From positions 1-64,000 of the forward strand of contig DLHF01000049.1 in assembly GCA_002483085.1 (NCBI GenBank): a stretch of DNA of 64,000 nucleotides, written 5' to 3'. Both the position numbers and the translations under genes were made by a program. Shown here piece by piece: positions 17,152 through 25,085 of this stretch (position 1 is the stretch's first letter; each line of letters begins with the position of its first letter). This DNA comes from Ignavibacteria bacterium UBA7675. Lineage in GTDB: Bacteria; Bacteroidota; Ignavibacteria; Kapaibacteriales; UB7675. The notes under the pieces were generated by a model. It did no database searches, was not told the origin of the DNA, and was given only the letters and a program-made list of their open reading frames with translations.

Positions 17152-18318
17152 CTATGCTCCTGCCAGTTCATATCCCGCCTTCATCACTTCTTCGAGAGAA
17201 GTATAATCGGGCTCTTCAAAGCCATAGCTCTGGAGCTCTCCCCGGCGCCTCACATCGCAGGTAACGCAGTGAAACGAGCCGCCGAATGTGTACACGTGGC
17301 GAAAACTGACGGGAATCACAGTAAAACCAAGATCGCGAAACAGCTTTTGCATAGGCTCTTCGTGCTTCTCTACAATAATGCGCTGAGGGTCGAGGACGAG
17401 AATATTCATACACAGCCATCGGCTGGACATATACAGGGGCCAATCCTTGGGCAACGATGGCAAAGCGGCCTGCTCTATATCCCAACCTGCGCGCCTGAAC
17501 AGATCGAGCTGGTAACACGGTCTGTCCGGGTTAGCTAACAGAAGCCCCGGGCGCAGCGGTACAAGCGTAGCATCCACGTGCATGGGATTGGGGTCTTTAA
17601 ACTTCAGGATGTGAATTCGGTATTGGTGGCCAAGGTGATTGTGCAGCCATAATATACCCATCAGGTTTGTCACCTGGCTCCGCTGCACAAACAAATCGGT
17701 GCCACAGCGAAAAATATCAGCAGCATCAAAACAGGGTTCAAACTCCGTCGTCACAAATCGCCCTTGATCAGCGAGTGCATGCCGGTCTTCGAGACTTTCA
17801 ATAGGATAGGTGGAGTCGTATAATTCATGTGCCATTTGCGGCTTTGGAGCAGTTGTCCAGCGCCCGCCTTTGCGAAGGTAATCTTTCATCAATGAGCGAT
17901 AGGCGCGGTACTCGAAAAACCGGGAACGCCAGGCCATCGGTGCTTCGATAATCTCGTTGCCAATAGTGATAAGAATATCGCGCGGCATGGCAGCGTAAAG
18001 CCCACTGCTCTCGAAATCTGGTGTGCGATAATGGTGGGAAAAATCAACCGGATCCGGTCGGCGTACTGTCACCCCTTCGCCGCGTAATACCGAACAGAAT
18101 TCTTCGAGTTCAGCTTTCGCTTTCTCGACAAGTTCAGCGGGAAAGGCCTGCCCACCATACTGCTGAAAAAACCACCAGTTCTGCGGATAGGTGTTGGCTT
18201 TTACAACGGCGTCAAATGGTGGAACAGTTGCGCCATCTACACGACCGACAATAATTTCCTCCAGCGGATCCCACTCGTTAAAGCTGTTGACAACAGGCTG
18301 CTCTCCAATCTGCTTCAT
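17152..18318 (-). CDS. Glycine amidinotransferase-like enzyme (AGAT/CyrA family)
   Basis: This family transfers the amidino group of arginine to an amine, for example glycine, giving guanidinoacetate and ornithine. The 388 residues carry the complete active site: Asp114 (AMPRDILI), Asp198 (EPCFDAAD), His247 (PMHVDATL), Arg266 (NPDRPC) and nucleophile Cys351 (GGSFHCVTCD). As I recall human AGAT numbering (170/254/303/322/407), the spacing is identical. The blocks GNEIIEAPMAWRSRFFEYRA and RWTTAPKP are also typical. The acceptor amine is unknown. It is the third gene of a minus-strand operon, 27 bp after the glycosyltransferase. Confidence 0.93.
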   Translation of the reverse strand: MKQIGEQPVVNSFNEWDPLEEIIVGRVDGATVPPFDAVVKANTYPQNWWFFQQYGGQAFPAELVEKAKAELEEFCSVLRGEGVTVRRPDPVDFSHHYRTPDFESSGLYAAMPRDILITIGNEIIEAPMAWRSRFFEYRAYRSLMKDYLRKGGRWTTAPKPQMAHELYDSTYPIESLEDRHALADQGRFVTTEFEPCFDAADIFRCGTDLFVQRSQVTNLMGILWLHNHLGHQYRIHILKFKDPNPMHVDATLVPLRPGLLLANPDRPCYQLDLFRRAGWDIEQAALPSLPKDWPLYMSSRWLCMNILVLDPQRIIVEKHEEPMQKLFRDLGFTVIPVSFRHVYTFGGSFHCVTCDVRRRGELQSYGFEEPDYTSLEEVMKAGYELAGA

Positions 18319-18345
18319 AACATACCCCTAAAAAATGTTGTGTGA

Positions 18346-19797
18346 TTATCGGGAAGATGTAGTTCCCGTATTCAGAAGCCGATCGAGTATCGGCTGAAAA
18401 TTATCTATGGATAAAAGACTTCTTCCAAGCTGAAAATTGTGATCTGCGTAGGCATGCGATTCCCCTGTGCTGCACCACGAGTACACCTCGTCGAAAAAGA
18501 CCGGAGCAGGGATGGTATCGTGCGCAAGCGACACAGGGAGCAGCGGCGCTCTAAAGCCTTTTTCGCCGTACACACTACCATAGAGCTCGTAGGAAGAAGA
18601 AATATATGGTACACCACAGGCTATCGCTTCCCCCGGTGGAAGGCCGTAACCTTCAAAGCGATATGAGGTCAGAAACGAACTCATATCAGCGTGTGCAAGC
18701 AGATCGCGAACTGAGTATTTTCTATCAGCGGCAGCAACGGAAGTCGTCAGAAACCTCTCGAAGGAAAGCAGGCCATCGCCAAAGCGCAGACATTCCTCCA
18801 CGCCGAGGCTGCCAGCCAGCTCCAGCAACGACCGCGTTGTAGCAGGGTCTTCGTCCTGGTAACCAGTGATAAACAGGCAGGCACGCCGGTTTGATCCGTC
18901 GGAACGCCATCGTTCGTTCAGCCCTGCAATAAGATGTATATCGCGGTCGATTCGTTTTTCTGGAATAATTCGGCTGCATCGCGCTATAAGGAAGTCCTGT
19001 GCACCAATGGAAAAATCGCTGCGAAAAGATGCATTGGCGGCAGTGCGATTCTCTCGGCTGACAGTATGAAAAAAAGGCAGGACGTGATATGCGATATCAG
19101 GAGCCCAGCCCGACAGCCTTTCCTGCGCATCCGATGTCGTTGTTACATAGTGAATATACGGCGATAAACGCGGTTTGGGAATTCCCGCATAAGGCGGTGG
19201 GCCATACCTGTTGTGAGCATAAAACCACATTACGTCGTGGTCGCGCCAGATCACATATGTATCGAGATTGTTCATTGCTCCAAATTGCTCAATAGCGCGC
19301 CACAGTGCCTCGGTATAGATGATATTTTCCGGGATAGTACCATTCTCTACAAGGACAACACGCACGCCGAGCTTTGTCCACTGCCTCACGAGTTTCTGTG
19401 CAATGGCATCGGCGAGCACATCTATGCTGTGGAGCAATGCGGGAGGTGCCGTGCCCGGTGCAGCCTTTATGCAGCGTTCAATGAGTTCAAGAATCATATC
19501 GCGATGATACCCCGGCAGCGCAAGCAGGCCATCGATGCGGGTGAGCTCTACCCACGATGGTAGCATAGCGGCATCATCATCTGTATAGGATCGCCCAAAG
19601 TATTCCTTGCGAGCTTTGATGTCGAACCCCAAGTCGAGAAGTACTCTAAAACCGCGCTTGTAAAACTGATAGGCAAGCTTCAGAGATTCCTCGACAATGC
19701 CAGACATCAGCACGCCGTCAAACGATATGCAGTATAGCGCAGGCTTATCAGCTCGCTGTGAATGCGCGCTCTTGGGTTCGTATTCCATCGTTGTCAT
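18346..19797 (-). CDS. GT4-type glycosyltransferase
   Basis: The 483-residue protein has a GT-B layout. The N-terminal domain begins with ALYCISFDGVLMSGIVEESL. The C-terminal nucleotide-sugar domain shows ARCSRIIPEKRID and the EX7E-type motif in FEGYGLPPGEAIACGVPYIS (about 385-405). Such retaining enzymes attach a sugar from an NDP-sugar to glycans, lipids or small molecules; the acceptor here is unknown. Its ATG overlaps the methyltransferase stop (ATGA at 19794-19797), so translation is coupled. Together with the amidinotransferase this suggests a glycosylated, methylated guanidino compound, which is an inference. Confidence 0.85.
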   Translation of the reverse strand: MTTMEYEPKSAHSQRADKPALYCISFDGVLMSGIVEESLKLAYQFYKRGFRVLLDLGFDIKARKEYFGRSYTDDDAAMLPSWVELTRIDGLLALPGYHRDMILELIERCIKAAPGTAPPALLHSIDVLADAIAQKLVRQWTKLGVRVVLVENGTIPENIIYTEALWRAIEQFGAMNNLDTYVIWRDHDVMWFYAHNRYGPPPYAGIPKPRLSPYIHYVTTTSDAQERLSGWAPDIAYHVLPFFHTVSRENRTAANASFRSDFSIGAQDFLIARCSRIIPEKRIDRDIHLIAGLNERWRSDGSNRRACLFITGYQDEDPATTRSLLELAGSLGVEECLRFGDGLLSFERFLTTSVAAADRKYSVRDLLAHADMSSFLTSYRFEGYGLPPGEAIACGVPYISSSYELYGSVYGEKGFRAPLLPVSLAHDTIPAPVFFDEVYSWCSTGESHAYADHNFQLGRSLLSIDNFQPILDRLLNTGTTSSR

Positions 19798-20624
19798 CGG
19801 CGCACCAGAATTGCATAGTGTTCGAGAAAGGTAGCAGTGGCGGCTTCTTCCGGAATCTCTCCAAGAACCTCAACTTCCTGCGCTATGGCATCTGATAATT
19901 CTTCGATTTGATATGGGGACAGACCGCGCAGTAGAGTATCATCTATGAGTGTGAACCCACCCCAGTGGCTAAGGGTTGTGGAGTAGAATGCTGATAGCTT
20001 GGCGAACACCTGATGCTCCTGAGCTGCGGGGCGCCAGAAGTCAAAGGCAACTACCGAAGCAGTGCTGCTCATCGCGCCAAACGCAGTGATGATATATTCT
20101 GTCATTTCCCGATCTAAGTAGTAGGTAATCCCTTCCATCAGCAGAAAGACTGGCCGCCCGTCAGCAGATTTGCTGATAGCAGCCAGCATCGCGTCTACTT
20201 GGTCGCGCTGAGAAAGATCGACAGCACAGTGTACAACTTTTCGATCCGGCAGTATTCCCTGTGATTGCAGCTCTGCACTGCGGCGGCGCTTTACATCGGC
20301 AACAGCGGGGAGATCTACTTCGAAGGATTCGACTGGTTTATCAACAAGGTAGGGATATGAGGTAAAGCCAGCAGCGAGGTTCACAAATACCCCATCGATC
20401 CATGCCTCTGCAAAGGCATTGAGGTGTTTCAGAAAAAAGCGATTGCGTAGCGACAATCCGATGTCTTCCCGGCTGCACACTTCCTGTGCATAGCTCTCAC
20501 CGAGCTGCGGAGCGTAGCTGTGTTCCTGTGCCTGCATCCAGTAGGCAGCATACCTATCAAGGCTAATATCAGCTCTGCGGGCGCGCCCCGCCGCTGTAAG
20601 AAGAGCAGTAGATGAAATATCCAT
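19794..20624 (-). CDS. SAM-dependent methyltransferase, PPM1/LCMT family
   Basis: The 276-residue protein has the LCMT-type fold: FVNLAAGFTSYPYLVDKP as the SAM-binding region, FEVDLPAVADVKRRR, HCAVDLSQRDQVDAM and the typical LLMEGITYYLDREMTEYII. Bacterial relatives mostly O-methylate carboxylates or hydroxyls in secondary metabolism. The start at 20624 (MDISSTALL) is preferred because the upstream in-frame stretch looks non-coding. It is the first gene of the operon and overlaps the glycosyltransferase by 4 bp. It is not related to guanidinoacetate N-methyltransferase, so a simple creatine pathway is not supported. Confidence 0.88.
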   Translation of the reverse strand: MDISSTALLTAAGRARRADISLDRYAAYWMQAQEHSYAPQLGESYAQEVCSREDIGLSLRNRFFLKHLNAFAEAWIDGVFVNLAAGFTSYPYLVDKPVESFEVDLPAVADVKRRRSAELQSQGILPDRKVVHCAVDLSQRDQVDAMLAAISKSADGRPVFLLMEGITYYLDREMTEYIITAFGAMSSTASVVAFDFWRPAAQEHQVFAKLSAFYSTTLSHWGGFTLIDDTLLRGLSPYQIEELSDAIAQEVEVLGEIPEEAATATFLEHYAILVRR

Positions 20625-21136
20625 TGCGATTGAGCATATGTGAATAGCAGTGTTTGGCTCCCCTGCTCTGCCGTGGCAAAGCCTGTACCATCGATATCGT
20701 CCCCGGCTCATAGCAGCGCTGATCGCTCTGCTGTCCAGCCCATATTTACATTACTGTTGTGCAGCGAACAACACATCCCCTAATCACCCCGGTGACCAGG
20801 GCAGCGCAGTCGTTACAGAACCGTACTGCAACTTTTTTATAGAACAAACCATGCGTATTCGCTACAGCACCACAGCGGATGCGCGCAGCACTACTGTGGT
20901 TGAGATCGAAAGCCTTCGCAGCATTCTGACAGTCTTCAGTGCTGCAGCCCCTGTGGATAGCGTCTGCAACATCAGACCAGGCTACAGAGACGTTGCAATA
21001 TACTACAGCCTTTGTAAATGTAAAGAAGAAAGAACCGCACAACACACACCAGAGCACACGCTGGGAGTAATACAACCCGCAGAGGCATGACACTTCTGCG
21101 GGTGGCGTGTATGGTGTAGTTCCTATTACTTTTTCA
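20625..21136. other. 512-bp spacer without a convincing gene
   Basis: The spacer separates the methyltransferase start from the stop of the family-D gene, both on the minus strand. Open frames on either strand lack start signals and family features. A hairpin CCCGCAGA/TCTGCGGG (21076-21102) lies about 35 bp after the stop of the gene ending at 21137 and may end its transcript, though it has no good T-run. No promoter for the methyltransferase operon could be assigned with confidence. Confidence 0.5.
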
Positions 21137-22117
21137 TTACTTTTTCACACGGCGCGCCAGCATACCCATGATGGGAATATGTGCATCGCGGCGGCAATAC
21201 ACTCCGGCTACTGATGCCGAACAGCGACTTCCATTGCCCGGCTGTAGCAGCACAATTCCTCCTACGGCAGCCGGAGCACTATCGAGCAATTGCTGCATTT
21301 GCCGAACATTGTCGTTGTATTCGCCGGGCTCATCGTTTCCCATTACGACTACGGTTGTCCGCCTGCGATGCTCTACGGTATGCAGCAAAGCCTCCATCGG
21401 TTCATATCGGTGAAAAAACGGCCCCTCGATGTGAAGCGACAACCCTCCGCCCATGATCAAGCTTTTGGGGCGTTGTGTATTCATGTCGTACAAAGGCAGC
21501 ACTGAACGGCGATGCACGCGCTCGGCTGTAGATGGCTGATATTTGGTAACGACAACTCCCACGCCTTTGGGACAACACTGAAGCACACCTGTAGCCGCAG
21601 AGCGCAAAGACAATGTACTCATGCACGCCAATACTTCTTCTACAGGTTGTTCATCGCGGTAGTGGCGGTTAATCCATATTTGCCAGCGTCCTTCGCATCC
21701 CTGCCTGCGCATGACATCAGCTATGCGGTGATGCCCTTCGAATATATGCGCCATTGTGCGAGCAGCCGGAGCTTGTACGCATTCAAAGCTCAGTTCTTCT
21801 TTCGGAAGCATAAGGCATAGCATGTCGTCTTTTGTGCCATCGACCGGGGAGACTCCCATCGACCGAAGCAATAGCTCCATGTTCCTGTACACACGGCGCG
21901 GCTCGTTTATATCTGTACCTTCCGACGCAGCAATTTCACCAGTAAAGAAGGCGGGAAGTCTCGCAGCAGCAGAAGTCTCGAAGTCCGCTGTTTCTACCCA
22001 TCCGCCCACTGTATGAGCCATCGGTAGAGATGTACCGTGCGGCGAGCCTCCAGAAATTTTTACAGTGCGCGGAAATAGTAGCGGGCTCTGTACGGTTGTT
22101 GCAACGGCTGTATGCAT
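21137..22117 (-). CDS. Unknown protein, family D
   Basis: The 326-residue product is not recognised. The start at 22117 (MHTAVATTV) has a strong GGGAGGAC ribosome binding site. The N-terminal 30 residues contain SPHGTSLPM. A central motif IFEGHHRIADVMRRQG (about residue 130) recalls the DGHHR turn of ParB-like and DUF1015-like proteins, but no further similarity is seen. Later segments include MGGGLSLHIEG, TVVVMGNDEPGEYNDNVRQM and GGIVLLQPG. There is no signal peptide or membrane helix. It is the only gene between family-A copy 2 and the amidinotransferase operon, all on one strand, so it may belong to either. Confidence 0.65.
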   Translation of the reverse strand: MHTAVATTVQSPLLFPRTVKISGGSPHGTSLPMAHTVGGWVETADFETSAAARLPAFFTGEIAASEGTDINEPRRVYRNMELLLRSMGVSPVDGTKDDMLCLMLPKEELSFECVQAPAARTMAHIFEGHHRIADVMRRQGCEGRWQIWINRHYRDEQPVEEVLACMSTLSLRSAATGVLQCCPKGVGVVVTKYQPSTAERVHRRSVLPLYDMNTQRPKSLIMGGGLSLHIEGPFFHRYEPMEALLHTVEHRRRTTVVVMGNDEPGEYNDNVRQMQQLLDSAPAAVGGIVLLQPGNGSRCSASVAGVYCRRDAHIPIMGMLARRVKK

Positions 22118-22199
22118 AACGTCCTCCCGAGAATTGTGAGATGATATTTCTGCGCGATCTACACGATCTACAATGGACAGGAAACATCCCGATGAAAAT

Positions 22200-22477
22200 G
22201 CCGGACCACCTGTTGTATGACAGTGGCCCGGCATAGTTCGGAAGCGTTGTGATCAGGCGCTTCCGACGAGGTAGCCATGTCTGGCCAAAGTTTCGTATGT
22301 GTCCCCTATACTACATGGTCGTTCATGGCCTCTGTCGTCCGCATGCCTGTCACGATGTCCTCTGTTCAGAGCGCTTTATCCGTTTCTGCGCTGGCAGGTG
22401 CTGTGCACGATAGTTATGAATGGGTTTAAGGATACCGGCTCTGCGCTTTGGCAGAAGCCTCATAGCAAAGCCGGTAT
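22200..22477 (-). other. Three hairpins between family-A copy 2 and family D
   Basis: The 373-bp spacer 22118-22490 holds, in minus-strand order, three pairings. AGCCGGTAT pairs with ATACCGGCT (22432-22477). TCGGAAGCG pairs with CGCTTCCGA (22238-22266). GCCGGACCAC pairs with GTGGCCCGGC with one mismatch (22200-22232). None ends in a clear T-run on the minus strand. They could slow RNase decay, act as attenuators or be repeat remnants. No gene is seen here. Confidence 0.4.
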
Positions 22478-22490
22478 TCGTGCGGGCTTA

Positions 22491-23015
22491 TCAGGATACA
22501 ATGTCCATGATGATGGGCGGGTCGGTAATCAGAATGTCGATGGCTCCAATTACCCACTGTGCATCAATTGTTGTGTTGAGTATTTGCAGCTCTAGATCGC
22601 CAGTCGTCGGAGACAACGTGAGCTTCAGCATCGCCGTAACACTCGAAACTGTCGGCACCGACCCTATTGCAGCCAGGCCGTAGCTGCTTGCTCCCACAGC
22701 CTGTGAAGCAGGTGGGAACACAACAGGAGTGGGAACATTCGGTACAATCTCAACGGTGTTGGAAGCAAAGACATTCTGCGTCGTCCCAAAACCGGTAAGG
22801 TGCAGAGTAGCATACCACCTCGTGTTCATGTTGATATCCTGTACCTCTTCCACCATTGCTTCAATTGTCATAGTAAACGGCATCACACCAGAATACAGCG
22901 TGATTTTATTTGTCAACTTATCCATGTAAACAGACCGCTTGCCTACTGTCACCGATGGCTTTACTGATACGTCTAACTCCATCTCAACAGTCGATGTTTG
23001 CAGTGCATCTGACAT
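22491..23015 (-). CDS. Unknown beta-rich protein, family A copy 2
   Basis: The 174-residue product is a paralogue of the gene at 11791-12339. Matching blocks are GVMPFTMTIEAMV, TRWYATLHLTGFGT, VFASNTVEIVP, LELQILNTTIDAQWVIGAID and LITDPP. The N-terminal 35 residues, with alternating hydrophobics (TVEMELDVSVKPSVTV), add a strand-like segment. No export signal is seen. The start at 23015 follows AGGAGG closely. It is divergent from the family-C gene at 23350, just as the A/B cluster is divergent from the other family-C gene. Confidence 0.7.
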   Translation of the reverse strand: MSDALQTSTVEMELDVSVKPSVTVGKRSVYMDKLTNKITLYSGVMPFTMTIEAMVEEVQDINMNTRWYATLHLTGFGTTQNVFASNTVEIVPNVPTPVVFPPASQAVGASSYGLAAIGSVPTVSSVTAMLKLTLSPTTGDLELQILNTTIDAQWVIGAIDILITDPPIIMDIVS

Positions 23016-23019
23016 ACTA

Positions 23020-23075
23020 CCTCCTGATATTGAAGAAAATGGCTCGGGGCGACGATCGCCACAAGCCGATCACAT
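23020..23075 (-). promoter_or_regulatory. Leader of family-A gene 2, conserved with copy 1
   Basis: Minus-strand blocks ATGTGATCGGCTTG (plus 23062-23075), TTCAAT (23029-23034) and ATCAGGAGG (23020-23028) repeat the order found before family-A gene 1, at 47 versus 41 bp from the start codon. The remainder of the 334-bp divergent spacer to 23349 is AT-rich and shows no gene. Confidence 0.55.
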
Positions 23076-23349
23076 GTGCAAGATGCAACAACTGCACTCC
23101 TGTTTTCCAACCAAGAATTGTTATAAATTAATTTTTCGGGCATGTATTTACAGGTCTCGCAGCTACAAGAGCACAGCCTAAACAGTTGATAAATAAAGAC
23201 ATAAAAAATTACCAGCTATAAATAACGCTCAATCCAAATAATTTTTTGACTTGTGCAGAGCAGTCCTATTTTCGTGTTTTGTGCATTCCCTGTCGGAAAA
23301 TGTCTTCCCAATCGCTCCTGTAGTATCACACAGTTGTGCATATATACTT

Positions 23350-24912
23350 ATGAAAGTCTCCAACGATCTGCTACAGCTTGTCTATAGCATGACAAGCCAA
23401 GAAAAGCGCTACTTTAAGCTGTCATCTTCTTTCTACAACAAGGAAGAAGGCAACAGCGCTATGAAGCTCTATGATCTTATCGACCGGCTCAAGCCCGAAA
23501 GCGATGGCGAGCTGGCCGAAGCTGTGGCAGATGAGCCCTATATGCGCTATTTGCCAATTATCAAGAAGCAGCTTACAGAGCTCTTACTCAACAGCCTCGT
23601 GGCTTATCACACCGATAAGAAAACCGACTTCGAGCTTCGCGCGCTGCTCTCGCATGTAGGTATCCTGTACGATAAAGGCCTGTATAATCACTGCCGGAAA
23701 GTGCTTGCCCGTGCAGAGAAGAAGGCAATACAGACAGAGAAACATCTGATGCGTATGGAGATTTCGTACTGGCGGCGCCTGCTGCTGCTCAAAAATATTA
23801 CTCCTGCATTCGAAGAAGACATCCGCATGCTGTACCGAGAGGCGAACGAAGCTCTGGCAATGGTGCTTTCTACGAATCGCTATCTGGAGTTGATGGATAT
23901 TACTCAGGCTTTTACCGTGCGCTATGCCGGTAGCCCGGACGCCCAGACACTCGATAAGCTCAAAGCCATTGTCAGCGACCCAATGCTGCTGGACGATACC
24001 CCGGCTACGTCGTTCGATGCTAAGATTGCCTACCGCAATATTCACGGCACCTACTCGCTCATGACTGGCAATAGCACCGAGGCAATCTCGCACTATCGCG
24101 AAGCTGTACGCATCTGGCGCGACCATCCTGCTGTCATCGATGAACGTCCCCGGCAGTATCGGCGCTATCTTATGAATTACCTTACGTGCCTCGTAGCAAC
24201 GCGCAACGATGATGAGTTCGACGCCATTCTCTCTATTATCAAATCCCTGCCCATGCCTCCTGCCGACGCACAGCTCAGCGGTGTACGCGAAGTATGGAAC
24301 CTTGAGCTGTTTTACTATCTCAATAATGGCCAGCTCGACAAAGGAGCACCCGTGATTGAAGAGATCAAAAAAAATCTACATGCCCACGGCGACCACTTGC
24401 CCCCCCTCACGCTGATCCCACTGTGCTACAACTGTAGTGTGTTCTACTTCCTGAAAGGCGACTACAACAAGTCTCTGGAATTCCTGAATACTATTATCAA
24501 CGAAACTCGTATCGAACTCAAACAGGATATACAGGAGTTCACGCGGATATTCAGCCTGATAGCGCACTACGAGCTTCACAACATCGATGTTCTCGAAAAC
24601 ATGATACGCTCCACGCAGCGCTTCTTGAAGCAGAAGAGCTCGGCTCCAACGCTTGAATACACAGTGATCCGCGCTATGCGCTCGCTGCTGGCCTCTGTAG
24701 ATCACCAGTCGATGCAGGCAATTCTTCGCTCGCTGTACAACGAGTTGGTGCACATTCTCCACTCTTCGAGCAGCGAACCTCTGGGGCTGATAGAAATTTT
24801 GTTCTGGACAAGCGGCAAGCTCCGCAGGCGCCCCGTACAGGAAGTGTTTACTGATAAGATGCAATCGGGGACATTCCAAAACCACAGGGATATCTTTCCT
24901 CTGGAACAATAG
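23350..24912 (+). CDS. Helical-repeat protein of the EKRYFK type, family C copy 2
   Basis: The 520-residue protein starts at 23350 (MKVSNDLLQLVYSMTSQEKR) and aligns end to end with the gene at 15203. Shared stretches include LYNHCRKVLARAEKKA, RQYRRYLMNYLTCL, ELHNIDVLENMIRSTQRFL and the C-terminal GKLRRRPVQEVFTDKMQSGT. It is all-helical, TPR-like, with no membrane segment and no catalytic motif visible. It converges with rsmH after a spacer containing a composite repeat. Function is unknown; its conserved pairing with a divergent family A or B gene is the main clue. Confidence 0.75.
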   Translation: MKVSNDLLQLVYSMTSQEKRYFKLSSSFYNKEEGNSAMKLYDLIDRLKPESDGELAEAVADEPYMRYLPIIKKQLTELLLNSLVAYHTDKKTDFELRALLSHVGILYDKGLYNHCRKVLARAEKKAIQTEKHLMRMEISYWRRLLLLKNITPAFEEDIRMLYREANEALAMVLSTNRYLELMDITQAFTVRYAGSPDAQTLDKLKAIVSDPMLLDDTPATSFDAKIAYRNIHGTYSLMTGNSTEAISHYREAVRIWRDHPAVIDERPRQYRRYLMNYLTCLVATRNDDEFDAILSIIKSLPMPPADAQLSGVREVWNLELFYYLNNGQLDKGAPVIEEIKKNLHAHGDHLPPLTLIPLCYNCSVFYFLKGDYNKSLEFLNTIINETRIELKQDIQEFTRIFSLIAHYELHNIDVLENMIRSTQRFLKQKSSAPTLEYTVIRAMRSLLASVDHQSMQAILRSLYNELVHILHSSSSEPLGLIEILFWTSGKLRRRPVQEVFTDKMQSGTFQNHRDIFPLEQ

Positions 24913-24941
24913 CCAACGATTTGCGGAGAAGGAACGAACAA

Positions 24942-25000
24942 CGACGAGGCGGAAATGCAGCGCGGTGCAGCGACTAGACAGAAGGGCGAAGACAGAAGCG
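24942..25000 (-). repeat. Composite intergenic repeat, copy 4 (module A only)
   Basis: Module A in inverted orientation: read on the minus strand it starts CGCTTCTGTCTTCGCCCTTC and contains CGCTGCACCGCGCTGCA. It lies between the convergent family-C gene and rsmH. Confidence 0.6.
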
Positions 25001-25085
25001 TTATTCTGCCATTGAGCCTATAGCGTGCAGATAGTGTATCGGGCACTGCAAAAGAGAATCGCCCTACGAATGGCTACCTATTGGC

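Noticed and set aside
17152..20624. Creatine biosynthesis (AGAT plus GAMT)
   Set aside because: The neighbouring methyltransferase has LCMT-type motifs and not those of guanidinoacetate N-methyltransferase.
20650..21090. Plus-strand frame in the spacer before the methyltransferase operon
   Set aside because: It has no ribosome binding site, no recognisable domain and partly overlaps the methyltransferase leader.
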